Of a stretch of 64,000 nt of DNA, positions 17,468-25,296 are shown one piece after another (within the stretch, counting starts at the first letter, position 1; each line of letters opens with the position of its first letter). Below the pieces are notes generated by a model. The model was given only the letters and a program-made list of their open reading frames with translations, did not search any database and was not told the DNA's origin. Where the stretch lies: the NCBI RefSeq assembly GCF_017254915.1, contig NZ_JAFKCT010000001.1:248001-312000 (forward strand), written 5' to 3'. Source of the DNA: Algoriphagus oliviformis (GTDB lineage Bacteria > Bacteroidota > Bacteroidia > Cytophagales > Cyclobacteriaceae). The translations under genes were made by a program, and so were the position numbers.

Positions 17468-20400
17468 TCACTCCTCTTCTCTCCTCTTAGGCATTTTTGC
17501 TCTCCCAAATCCCAAGGTGCCCCGAAGACCACTGAAGGTCGCCTTCCACCAAGCACTGAACACAAACTTCCGCTTGTCCCGCTCCAGATAGATCCTCCGC
17601 TTGGCGAGCTTCGAAGAGAGCCCACGGGGGTTCGAATTTTTTGCGAACAGATTGGCTCCGAAGGTGTAGATCTTCAGCTTGCCCAGTCCCCGCTCCAGTG
17701 TCAGTGAGTCCAAAAACTGGATTTTCAGGTCTGTGTAGCCAAATTCCATCTCTCCCCTCGCCTCGTCATCATCCAGCGTAAATTGCCAGCTGCCGTCTGT
17801 GACGGTGCCGTCCAGGGCTTTCACAAAAAGGGTCTTGGACAGAAAGTCATTGGCTTCCGCAAAGGCGAAATCGTTCATCCTCACGTGCACGTCCATAGGA
17901 TAGTTCGGCTTGAAATACATCAAAGCCTCTAGGTTTACCCGAGAAGTATCCATGATATAGGCCTCCACCCCCAGCCTCAGCTGGTCTAGGGGATATTCGC
18001 CGCCCGGTCTTCTTAAATAGAAAGGTGCCATATCCAGATCCAGTCGATTGAAGGAGATCATTCCCGGCATCACGCCTTTCGGCGCAAACTCAAAATAGCG
18101 CACCCTTCCATTTCTAACCCTCAAAGTCACCAAGTCGGCATCTATACCCGCATTTTCCATCAAAGCCTGCGGCATGGGCTTTTGGGCGGTGGAGTCGAGG
18201 GGACGCCGTTTGTCCCTGAAAAGATCCACTTGGGGTTCCTCCACCACTAGCTCGGTGGCCTTGATCCGCTTGCCTTCCAGATAGCTCTCCAGATCGATAT
18301 CCGTCAAGCGAACCGACCCTACCCTGGCGGTGACCGCATCCGCCTGAAAGGGCAATTTCCTCAACAGGGCATAGTTGCCATCGACGGGACGGTAATAGAT
18401 GTCCTCCAATACCAGCTCCCCCTGTCTATAGTCCAGCTTGCCTACATCCACCTTGTAGAGGCTGTCCGCAGTGACGGTGGAGTAGTCTTTCAGGCCAAAC
18501 TGGGTATTTTTCTCCGCCAAGGTCTTCAGATCGAGCGACTGATCTGCGTCCAAAAGGTTCAGATTGAGCGCTTTCGCATCGACGGATAGCCCTTGGAAAT
18601 CAAGCCTCGGGATGGGCCCCTTGCCTTTTCTGTGGAGTACCATTTCCCCATTTTCCAACGCAAAGTCCCCGAGCAAAATCGTGTGGACCAGGGAAGCGGA
18701 TGATTTGGTCTTGGGCTCCCGCTCCGGACGCTCGATGTCCGCTGTATCGAGGTAGAGATTGAGTTTTGGGTTTACCAGCCGCAACTCCCGCAAGTCGAAA
18801 ATGCCAGTATCCTGGATCTCTGCCAGGCGATTGTTTTTCAGGATGACCTGGTCGATCTTCGCATCCAAAGTGGGTGAGCCCGACTTCCCAAATACATCCC
18901 TAGGACTGAGGTAAAAATCCGAAAACACGATTTCCTCCTTCAGCGTGCCGATCTCCACGGTAGAGAAACCAAGCGTATGGACACTGTCGGGCAGCGCAAA
19001 CCTAAACTCCTTCAGGCTCAGGTTCACGTCATCGTAGAGGCTTCCCACGTCTTTGGTAGCAGTGATCGTCGAGTCCAGCCTAAACCCACGGATGAGCAGC
19101 CCAAAGTCCGTTTCGATGGAGTTGACGGAGGATTCGTCCAGCGTGTAGTTGATGGCCAGCCTCGAATTGCTCGTCTCGATCGTGTCTATCAGGATTTCCT
19201 CGACGGACCTTTTACCGATCCCGGCTCGTTTTCTGGCACCCCGAGCAAGGGGCTTGGTCTCTATCTTTTGGTCGATCCCGATTCTGATCTGTCCCTCGTC
19301 TATTTCTAGTTTGTTTAGGTCCAGCTTGTTTTCAAAAAGAAACTGCTCGATGTCCACCCCCCTGAAATTGACCTTGGGCAAGCTCAGTCCGAGCTGTATG
19401 CGACCCTTAAAATTAGAGGCAGGAGCCAAAACCAAATCCTTGACTTCCAGGGACTGGCGCAGGGAGTTGTACTGGAGTTTGTCGGTCGTGACCTCGTATT
19501 TGCCTCCGCTCAGGCTGAAGGAATAATTGTTGAATATCAGGTCGATCTCATCGGAAAACAGCGTTTTGTCGTTAGCCAGGGGGGTCTGCCGATCCAAGGA
19601 AAAGTTTTTCAGGCTGAGCGCCAGGCCGTCTTCCTCAAAACTGGATCTCTTCCCTTCCACGAAGCTCTGATAGCTGACCTGGGCCCGATCCATACTGACC
19701 GTGTCTATGGCTATGGTCTTGAAGTATCCCAGCAAAACGTCCCGCAGCTCGTCGTTTGATCCGGGAGACTCCCCGGCCAACTGCATTTTTTCTTTATGGG
19801 TCTCAATGGAAAAAACCGGGCTTGGCATCAAAATGCGATGCACCATGAGCTGCTCCTCATAAAATACACCCTTGATATCCACCCCTTCGGCACGAAACAT
19901 CGGTACCGAAAACTCGACTACGGAAGTCTTGCCGTAGGCCTCCAGTGCCTCAGGGATCTGGGAGCGATTTTCGGGTTGTATGCTCAGGTTTTGCACCTCC
20001 AGCAATTGGTTTTTTGAATCTATCGTCAGTTGATCGGCCAGGATGATGTGCAGGTTGTCCTTCAGCTTCAGGCGATATTTGTCCAACTGCAGAAAAATCT
20101 CATCCAGCTGGAGCTGTTCTTGGACTTGCCGGGAGATGTTGGGCTGAAAAAGCAGGTTGTCTAGGCGCACGCTAAACTGTTCAAACCCTATATCGTTTCG
20201 TCTCACCCCTCCGGAACCCACAAATTGGATGGTGCCATCCTCAACTTCAAAAACTCCCACAGCCACCTCGCTCAAAAACCCACCTACGATTTCGCCTATC
20301 GGCACTTGGTTTTCCCCATCGGAAGCGGAGCGGGTCAGCTCGGTGTATTCCACTTTTGGCCGGAGCAGCTTGATCTGGTCGGCGCGGAGGATTCCGTCGT

Positions 20401-21826
20401 TGTACATCTGGCGGAGCCCCACTTCCTCAACGGAAAACTCGGCCAACTCAACCTGTAACAAATGCTCCGGATCTTCCGAAGCCAAGGCCTCGGGCCGAGG
20501 CTGTACGCTTAGGTTCTTTACGATGAGTTGGTCTTTGAAAGAGGACACGCTCACCTCTGCGCCCTGCACCAGGTGGATTTTGTCCCCGAGAAAGATCCTA
20601 CTTCCCTTGATCTCCATCGACGCATCTTCCCCATAGAAAAACCTATCCTCTCTCTTCAAAGAATCCTCTCCTATGTAAAAGTCAACCATCTTGAAATCAA
20701 GCTCATCGAGCTCCACCCGGTTGCTCAGCGTGTCCTCCACCTCCGATCTCACAAACTTCCCCCTGTTGATGGACAGCTCCTTGATGGCCACCGACTTGAG
20801 GCTTCCCTTGATGAAATCATTGAGGTCACCGGAGGCGGCACTATCCGATTTCGCCTGGGGGTTGCTCAGCACATGGAGATCGGGATTTTGCAGGATCAAC
20901 TCGTCAATCTCCACCACAGAGGTCATGAAAGCCTTGTTCAGATCCACATTCCCTACACGCAGCTCCCGCAGCCCGACCTGATAGTAGGCCCGGCTTTCCT
21001 TCGTTCGATCGGGGGTGAGGTTCACCATTTCGATGTCGATCACGTTGTCCAGCGAGGAGATGAAGACTCGATCCGCAGTGACCAGATGGACCCCATCGGC
21101 GAGAGGATAGGTGACTTTCTCCAGCTCAAACTCAAAGCCCTCCGCATTGAAAGGGGTCTTCCATTCCTCTTGGGTAAGAAAGTCGATGTTGCGGATCAAG
21201 AGCGAGGTATTGTCCGCCTTGAGGTCGGAGCGGCTTAGAAAGTTGGAAAAGAAAAGGTTGGCGTGGTCGATCTCGACCTCCTTGATCAAAAGCCCCGTCA
21301 GCTTTACCCGTGCTACCGTCTTCTTGATCTCCTCTTCCAGGGCTTTGATCGGTGAAGTTTTCCCAGCGCCTTCGTCATCGCCGCCTTTTTCGCCCTTGCC
21401 CAGCACGTCCATTCCCTCCGGCAGATCGAGCTTTACGGTCGGATTGTCGATGTAGATTTTCCCTATCGTCAATTCACGGTCGAAAAAATCAAACCACAGG
21501 CTCCGAAACGCGATCTGATCCAGGGTCACCTCAAACAGTGCCTGCCCAGCCCTCCGGTTTTCCGGATTGACGGGCTGCATCACGATCCCATCGAGGAAAA
21601 AACCCCTTCGGATCAGCGAAAAACTAAAGCGGTTGAAATCCACCAGATACACATCCTGCGTGGCTTCGTTGATCTTCCGCTGGGCGTATTTCTTCAGAAA
21701 AATATTGGAGCCGAAGTAGAGGACAAACTCCAGAAAAAGTAGGGAAAGGACGGCGATCATTGCGATCCTGAGAATTTTCCTTCGAGCGGGATGGGCAAAA
21801 TGCTTTCTCCTTTTCCCAGATTCCAT
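17468..21826 (-). CDS. Giant AsmA-like membrane-anchored protein
   Basis: 1452 aa. A basic N-terminus is followed by one transmembrane helix (about residues 18-42, IAMIAVLSLLFLEFVLYFGS), then a very long region of repeated beta-rich modules of roughly 150-200 residues. Each module has an LxLxDI/VxF strand, a D-Y-x-V-x-x-D-x-L-x-Y/F hairpin and a closing LxVxxLxLxP strand (for example KYEVTTDKLQYNSLRQSLEV and YKVDVGKLDYRQGELVLEDI). This is the layout of AsmA/TamB/YhdP-type proteins that bridge the periplasm and carry lipids or aid outer-membrane assembly. The gene stands alone, with the tRNA-like genes upstream on the same strand. Confidence 0.7.
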   Translation of the reverse strand: MESGKRRKHFAHPARRKILRIAMIAVLSLLFLEFVLYFGSNIFLKKYAQRKINEATQDVYLVDFNRFSFSLIRRGFFLDGIVMQPVNPENRRAGQALFEVTLDQIAFRSLWFDFFDRELTIGKIYIDNPTVKLDLPEGMDVLGKGEKGGDDEGAGKTSPIKALEEEIKKTVARVKLTGLLIKEVEIDHANLFFSNFLSRSDLKADNTSLLIRNIDFLTQEEWKTPFNAEGFEFELEKVTYPLADGVHLVTADRVFISSLDNVIDIEMVNLTPDRTKESRAYYQVGLRELRVGNVDLNKAFMTSVVEIDELILQNPDLHVLSNPQAKSDSAASGDLNDFIKGSLKSVAIKELSINRGKFVRSEVEDTLSNRVELDELDFKMVDFYIGEDSLKREDRFFYGEDASMEIKGSRIFLGDKIHLVQGAEVSVSSFKDQLIVKNLSVQPRPEALASEDPEHLLQVELAEFSVEEVGLRQMYNDGILRADQIKLLRPKVEYTELTRSASDGENQVPIGEIVGGFLSEVAVGVFEVEDGTIQFVGSGGVRRNDIGFEQFSVRLDNLLFQPNISRQVQEQLQLDEIFLQLDKYRLKLKDNLHIILADQLTIDSKNQLLEVQNLSIQPENRSQIPEALEAYGKTSVVEFSVPMFRAEGVDIKGVFYEEQLMVHRILMPSPVFSIETHKEKMQLAGESPGSNDELRDVLLGYFKTIAIDTVSMDRAQVSYQSFVEGKRSSFEEDGLALSLKNFSLDRQTPLANDKTLFSDEIDLIFNNYSFSLSGGKYEVTTDKLQYNSLRQSLEVKDLVLAPASNFKGRIQLGLSLPKVNFRGVDIEQFLFENKLDLNKLEIDEGQIRIGIDQKIETKPLARGARKRAGIGKRSVEEILIDTIETSNSRLAINYTLDESSVNSIETDFGLLIRGFRLDSTITATKDVGSLYDDVNLSLKEFRFALPDSVHTLGFSTVEIGTLKEEIVFSDFYLSPRDVFGKSGSPTLDAKIDQVILKNNRLAEIQDTGIFDLRELRLVNPKLNLYLDTADIERPEREPKTKSSASLVHTILLGDFALENGEMVLHRKGKGPIPRLDFQGLSVDAKALNLNLLDADQSLDLKTLAEKNTQFGLKDYSTVTADSLYKVDVGKLDYRQGELVLEDIYYRPVDGNYALLRKLPFQADAVTARVGSVRLTDIDLESYLEGKRIKATELVVEEPQVDLFRDKRRPLDSTAQKPMPQALMENAGIDADLVTLRVRNGRVRYFEFAPKGVMPGMISFNRLDLDMAPFYLRRPGGEYPLDQLRLGVEAYIMDTSRVNLEALMYFKPNYPMDVHVRMNDFAFAEANDFLSKTLFVKALDGTVTDGSWQFTLDDDEARGEMEFGYTDLKIQFLDSLTLERGLGKLKIYTFGANLFAKNSNPRGLSSKLAKRRIYLERDKRKFVFSAWWKATFSGLRGTLGFGRAKMPKRREEE

Positions 21827-21884
21827 AAAAGTGAAATAAGAATTAAGTATTCAAAAGATAACACAAATATGGCCAAAAACAGAA

Positions 21885-21907
21885 AAAGCAACGCGAGGCG
21901 TTGCTTT
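21885..21907 (-). terminator. Intrinsic terminator after tRNA-like gene 1
   Basis: On the minus strand, a stem aaagcaacgc / gcgttgcttt with a 3-base loop is followed by a T-rich tail (ttctgttttt). It begins 9 bases after the predicted 3' end of the tRNA-like RNA. Confidence 0.8.
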
Positions 21908-21915
21908 CTGAAGCG

Positions 21916-22039
21916 CTGTAGGAGAAGGATTCGAACCTCCACGAGGCAGTTAGGCAATAGTCCGGTTTGAATTACGCTTTGTGCTGAGCTCCCCACCCCC
22001 GAGACAGGAGGGCTTGTCTGCCAGTTTCAACATCCTACA
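21916..22039 (-). tRNA. tRNA-like gene 1, Asp-type anticodon loop, 55-nt variable region
   Basis: 124 nt. Acceptor TGTAGGA pairs perfectly with TCCTACA, and the discriminator is G73. The D arm is TTG/CAA with an AAACTGGCAGA loop carrying the GG pair. The anticodon arm is CCCTC-CTGTCTC-GGGGG, anticodon GTC. The T arm is GGAGG-TTCGAAT-CCTTC. Between anticodon and T arms lie 55 nt, far more than the 10-20 nt of Leu/Ser/Tyr tRNAs. The loop CUGUCUC differs from the tRNA-Asp loop CUGUCAC only at position 37. No CCA is encoded. A hairpin (aagggc...gcccttt) lies about 25 nt upstream and a terminator lies immediately downstream. Whether it is charged or used in translation is unknown. Confidence 0.7.
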
Positions 22040-22403
22040 GTATGTCAAGCAATTAAATGGGAGGAAGGGCTCTTTCCGCCCTTTGACGGAAATCGTCCCG
22101 ACCCCCTGATAGTCAAAAAGCTCTTACGAGCTTTTTGCAATAGTTTGAATAGGTTTGAGAACTTGATGACCCAAAATTAGAAATACCATTCGTTTATTAA
22201 AATTTCGTCAAGTTTTATTTTGTTTTTTTACATTATTGTTAATTTTTAACACAAAAAATACACTTATCAAAAATGAGAGGCTGAAAAAAGGCTGTTTCGT
22301 TGAGAATTTGATAATAGATTACCGTTTCAATATTTATCCAATATTAATTCCGCAGTCCTAGCCGAAGACAGAATCTTATTCTTTCTCGGAAAAATCAGAC
22401 AAT

Positions 22404-22435
22404 AAAAAAACCATGAAATAAAATTCCATGGTTTT
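22404..22435 (-). terminator. Intrinsic terminator after tRNA-like gene 2
   Basis: Minus-strand stem aaaaccatg / catggtttt, with inner AAT/ATT pairs and a T-run tail. It lies about 30 bases beyond the tRNA-like 3' end. The equivalent stem after gene 3 differs by base changes that keep or improve the pairing. Confidence 0.8.
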
Positions 22436-22466
22436 AGTCAATTAACAATAAACCCAAAATAACCTG

Positions 22467-22603
22467 CTGTAGGAGAAGGATTCGAACCTCCACGGAGTAG
22501 TTAGGCAAATTTACGAGCTCGCTAAATGCTTTATCCTACCGATAGCTATCGGTACTCCACCCCCGAGACAGGAGGGCTTGTCTGCCAGTTTCAACATCCT
22601 ACA
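22467..22603 (-). tRNA. tRNA-like gene 2, Asp-type anticodon loop, 68-nt variable region
   Basis: 137 nt. Acceptor, D, anticodon (GTC) and T arms are identical to gene 1. The variable region is different and longer (68 nt). It is closed by ggagta/tactcc, contains a perfect accgatagctatcggt palindrome and a second hairpin around cgagctcg. The leader carries a hairpin agggat-aaacg-atccct about 13 bases upstream of the acceptor. A TTTG-N20-TAACTTTG promoter lies at 22641-22672. The constant tRNA parts with a replaceable variable arm argue for a functional RNA class rather than a decayed tRNA. Confidence 0.7.
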
Positions 22604-22640
22604 TTGTGTGTGAGGGATCGTTTATCCCTTATTGATATCT

Positions 22641-22672
22641 CAAAGTTAACAGACCGGGCTATTTGTTACAAA
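22641..22672 (-). promoter_or_regulatory. Promoter of tRNA-like gene 2
   Basis: On the minus strand TTTG, 20 bases, then TAACTTTG. This matches the Bacteroidota housekeeping consensus (-33 TTTG, -7 TAnnTTTG). Initiation would be near 22634, giving a leader of about 30 nt before the tRNA-like body. Confidence 0.7.
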
Positions 22673-22819
22673 TATTTCAAACATATTTTCAATTATTTAC
22701 ACAATATTCAAAATAAAAGCACTTCAGCTAAACAATCATCAATGCAATGGGTTGCGAAAAGTGGCTTTTTGGAAGATTTTCAATCGCCATTGAGCCTCGC
22801 ACTGAAAAATTTGGGCAAT

Positions 22820-22851
22820 AAAAAAACCATGAAATACAATTTCATGGTTTT
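22820..22851 (-). terminator. Intrinsic terminator after tRNA-like gene 3
   Basis: Minus-strand stem ccatgaaat / atttcatgg, 9 perfect pairs flanked by A/T pairs, with a T-run. It is homologous to the stem at 22404 with compensating differences. Confidence 0.8.
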
Positions 22852-22882
22852 AGTCAATTAACAATAAACCCAAAATAACCTG

Positions 22883-23019
22883 CTGTAGGAGAAGGATTCG
22901 AACCTCCACGGAGTAGTTAGGCAAATTTACGAGCTCGCTAAATGCTTTATCCTACCGATAGCTATCGGTACTCCACCCCCGAGACAGGAGGGCTTGTCTG
23001 CCAGTTTCAACATCCTACA
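22883..23019 (-). tRNA. tRNA-like gene 3, identical in body to gene 2
   Basis: All 137 nt equal gene 2, 416 bases away. The leader hairpin (agggat/atccct) and the 3' flank to the terminator are also conserved, while the DNA between the units has diverged. The promoter is a separate sequence with the same pattern (23056-23088). So two transcription units keep identical RNA bodies despite drift around them, which suggests recent duplication with gene conversion or selection. Features and caveats are as for genes 1 and 2: anticodon GUC, U37, G73, no encoded CCA. Confidence 0.7.
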
Positions 23020-23055
23020 TTATGTGTGAGGGATCGTTTATCCCTTTTGATGTTT

Positions 23056-23088
23056 CAAATATAGCACAGCTTTTCCTTTCATTGCAAA
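23056..23088 (-). promoter_or_regulatory. Promoter of tRNA-like gene 3
   Basis: Minus-strand TTTG, 21 bases, TATATTTG. It matches the Bacteroidota -33/-7 consensus and sits at the same distance from the RNA body as the gene 2 promoter. Confidence 0.7.
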
Positions 23089-23295
23089 TTTATCAAAGAT
23101 ATGATCAAATATTTACATTATTTTTAATGACAACGATTGAATTTAGACATATCAATAAATTGACACACAATTCATCCCTGATTTTTGACAATCTGCTAAC
23201 AGCAAGCCTGTTTTTTATGTTTTTAACACTTTTTAAAGCCAAATATTTTCTATTCTACACAATACCACCACTTTTTTTTCACTTTCCGCAACAGA

Positions 23296-24330
23296 TCATT
23301 CGAAATTGACATAGGATTCCCATTTCTCGAGTACTGAACTGAAGTCTTCCGGAAGTCCCGCCTCGAAGTGCAGCCGCTCCTTGGTAAGCGGATGGACAAA
23401 GCCCAAACTCATCGCATGCAGCGCCTGACGGGGCATGAGGTCAAAGCAGTTTTGCACGAAAGCCTTGTACTTTGCAAACTGTGTCCCCTTTCGGATTTTG
23501 TCCCCTCCATACATGGCGTCGTTAAAGAGCGGGTGGCCGATAAACTTCATATGGGCACGAATCTGGTGCGTGCGGCCCGTTTCCAGATTACACTGCACTA
23601 GGGTCACGTAGCGCAGGCGCTTCAGCACTTTCCAATGCGTCACGGCATGCTTCCCCTGGCTGCCGTCGGGGAAAACGTCCATCACTTTACGGTCTTTGGC
23701 ATTTCTGCCCACATTCCCACGGATCGTTCCCGAGTCCTCCTCCAGCTCCCCCCAAACCAGCGCAAGGTAGGTCCGCTCGATGGTGTGGTGAAAAAATTGC
23801 GCCGCCAGCGGCGTCATCGCCTCCTCTGACTTGGCAATCACGAGCAGTCCAGAGGTGTCTTTGTCGATGCGATGCACCAAGCCAGGCCGTCCTTCGTTGC
23901 CCTTCATCTCGGGAAGGTGCTGAAAGTGATACACCAGCGCGTTGGCGAGCGTTCCGTTCCAGTTGCCTTGGGCGGGATGGACGACCATCCCCGCAGGCTT
24001 GTTGACGATCAGCAAGCTTTTGTCCTCAAAAAGGATATCCAGTGGAATATCCTCGGGAATGACCTCTGTGTCCCGCCTTGGCTTGTCCATGAAAACCTGG
24101 ATGTCATCCAGGGGTTTGATGCGGTAGTTGGACTTGACGGGCTTTCCGTTCACCAAAACCGTGTCGGTTTCGATGGCGTGCTGCACCTTGTTCCGTGCGA
24201 CATGGGCGATCTTTTCGGTGAGAAACTTGTCGATCCGCACGGGGGACTGCCCCTTGTCCACCAGGATGCGGTGGCGCTCGTACAGTTCGATGTCGTCCTC
24301 TTCGTACTCTTCTTCGGGCTGTTGGCTCAT
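23296..24330 (-). CDS. rluD: RluA/RluD-family 23S rRNA pseudouridine synthase
   Basis: 344 aa from the ATG at 24330 (MSQQPEEEYEEDD); a longer frame upstream would overlap the divergent gene. An acidic leader is followed by an S4 RNA-binding domain (VRIDKFLTEKIAHVARNKVQ, LVNGKPVKSNYRI). The catalytic domain has the HRIDKDTSGLLVIAKS motif with its catalytic aspartate and the ETGRTHQIRAHM motif. RluD makes the three helix-69 pseudouridines of 23S rRNA; RluA-family paralogues are hard to tell apart by eye, but the S4 domain and length favour RluD. It is divergent from the PLP enzyme at 24379, sharing a 48-base promoter gap. Confidence 0.88.
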   Translation of the reverse strand: MSQQPEEEYEEDDIELYERHRILVDKGQSPVRIDKFLTEKIAHVARNKVQHAIETDTVLVNGKPVKSNYRIKPLDDIQVFMDKPRRDTEVIPEDIPLDILFEDKSLLIVNKPAGMVVHPAQGNWNGTLANALVYHFQHLPEMKGNEGRPGLVHRIDKDTSGLLVIAKSEEAMTPLAAQFFHHTIERTYLALVWGELEEDSGTIRGNVGRNAKDRKVMDVFPDGSQGKHAVTHWKVLKRLRYVTLVQCNLETGRTHQIRAHMKFIGHPLFNDAMYGGDKIRKGTQFAKYKAFVQNCFDLMPRQALHAMSLGFVHPLTKERLHFEAGLPEDFSSVLEKWESYVNFE

Positions 24331-24378
24331 GGCTGCAAAAATAGGGGGATGTGCCTTAACTTTGGCAAAAGTCCCGCA

Positions 24379-25296
24379 ATGCTTCTCCCCCAACCTTTTA
24401 CGATTCAGCCTATTTCCCACGCTCTTTTGGCAGAAAAGGGAGTAAAGCTAGCCGTGATGCGTCTGGATCAGATCCATGCGGCGGTCTCGGGCAACAAGTT
24501 TTTCAAGCTCAAATACAACCTCGAAGCAGCGAAAGAATCAGGGAAAAGCACCGTTTTGACCTTCGGAGGAGCCTTTTCCAACCATATCTACGCGACCGCT
24601 TCCGCTGCACGCTCAGAGGGGCTACAGAGCATCGGGGTGATTCGCGGAAAAGACGTGGATCTGGAAAACCCCACGCTGCGCCACGCCCAGAAAATGGGCA
24701 TGAAGCTCCATCTCGTGGATCGGGATAGCTATAGAAAAAAGGACAGTCCCGAGTTTTTAGACCTGCTAAAAAAAGAATTCGGCGACTTTTACCTCGTCCC
24801 CGAAGGCGGTACGAACGCGCTTGCCATTCGGGGGACTAGCGAAATATTGGGGAAAGAACATTCGGAATTTTCCCATGTCTGCGTCTCCATAGGGACTGGA
24901 GGCACTTTTGCAGGGCTCGCATCGGCGATGGAAAACCATCAGACCCTGCTCGGATTTTCTTCCCTCAAGGGCGACTTCATCCACGGGGAAATCAATGCTT
25001 TGCTGGAAAAACACGAAATCAAGCCAAGAGGAGAGCTCGCCATCCGCAGCGACTATCATTTCGGCGGCTATGCCAAAACCAAACCCGAACTCATCGCTTT
25101 CATGACTTGGTTTTATGCGGAGTTTGGAGTTCCCCTCGACCCGATTTACACCGGAAAGTTGGCTTTTGGTCTTTGGGACTTGGTCGGGAAAGGCCATTTC
25201 CCAAAGAACTCCCACATCCTGATGATCCACACCGGCGGCCTACAGGGCAATGCGGGTTTTGCCGAGAAAACCGGAATCGAGCTGCCTAGGACTTGA
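24379..25296 (+). CDS. PLP-dependent D-cysteine desulfhydrase/ACC deaminase-like enzyme
   Basis: 305 aa, fold type II PLP enzyme. The PLP lysine lies in SGNKFFKL (about residue 40), followed by TFGGAFSNHIYATA, the substrate-binding loop, then PEGGTNALAIRG and the glycine-rich phosphate loop SIGTGGTFAG. HTGGLQGNAGF near the C-terminus is typical of the ACC deaminase/D-cysteine desulfhydrase group. The likely role is breakdown of D-cysteine or a related D-amino acid to pyruvate, ammonia and sulfide; substrate is not decidable by eye. The start at 24379 (MLLPQPF) gives the normal length and leaves a short gap to the divergent rluD. It overlaps the convergent AlbA_2 gene by 11 bases. Confidence 0.85.
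   Translation: MLLPQPFTIQPISHALLAEKGVKLAVMRLDQIHAAVSGNKFFKLKYNLEAAKESGKSTVLTFGGAFSNHIYATASAARSEGLQSIGVIRGKDVDLENPTLRHAQKMGMKLHLVDRDSYRKKDSPEFLDLLKKEFGDFYLVPEGGTNALAIRGTSEILGKEHSEFSHVCVSIGTGGTFAGLASAMENHQTLLGFSSLKGDFIHGEINALLEKHEIKPRGELAIRSDYHFGGYAKTKPELIAFMTWFYAEFGVPLDPIYTGKLAFGLWDLVGKGHFPKNSHILMIHTGGLQGNAGFAEKTGIELPRT

Noticed and set aside
21916..23019. The tRNA-like genes as ordinary tRNA-Leu or tRNA-Ser genes, or as tmRNA
   Set aside because: The anticodon arm gives GTC rather than a Leu or Ser anticodon; the discriminator is G, while Leu needs A. The variable region is three to four times too long and there is no tag frame. Group I introns are far longer than 55-68 nt.
21885..23088. Protein genes among the tRNA-like units (for example near 22526 and 23022)
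   Set aside because: The frames cross the terminator and tRNA arms and have no protein-like character.
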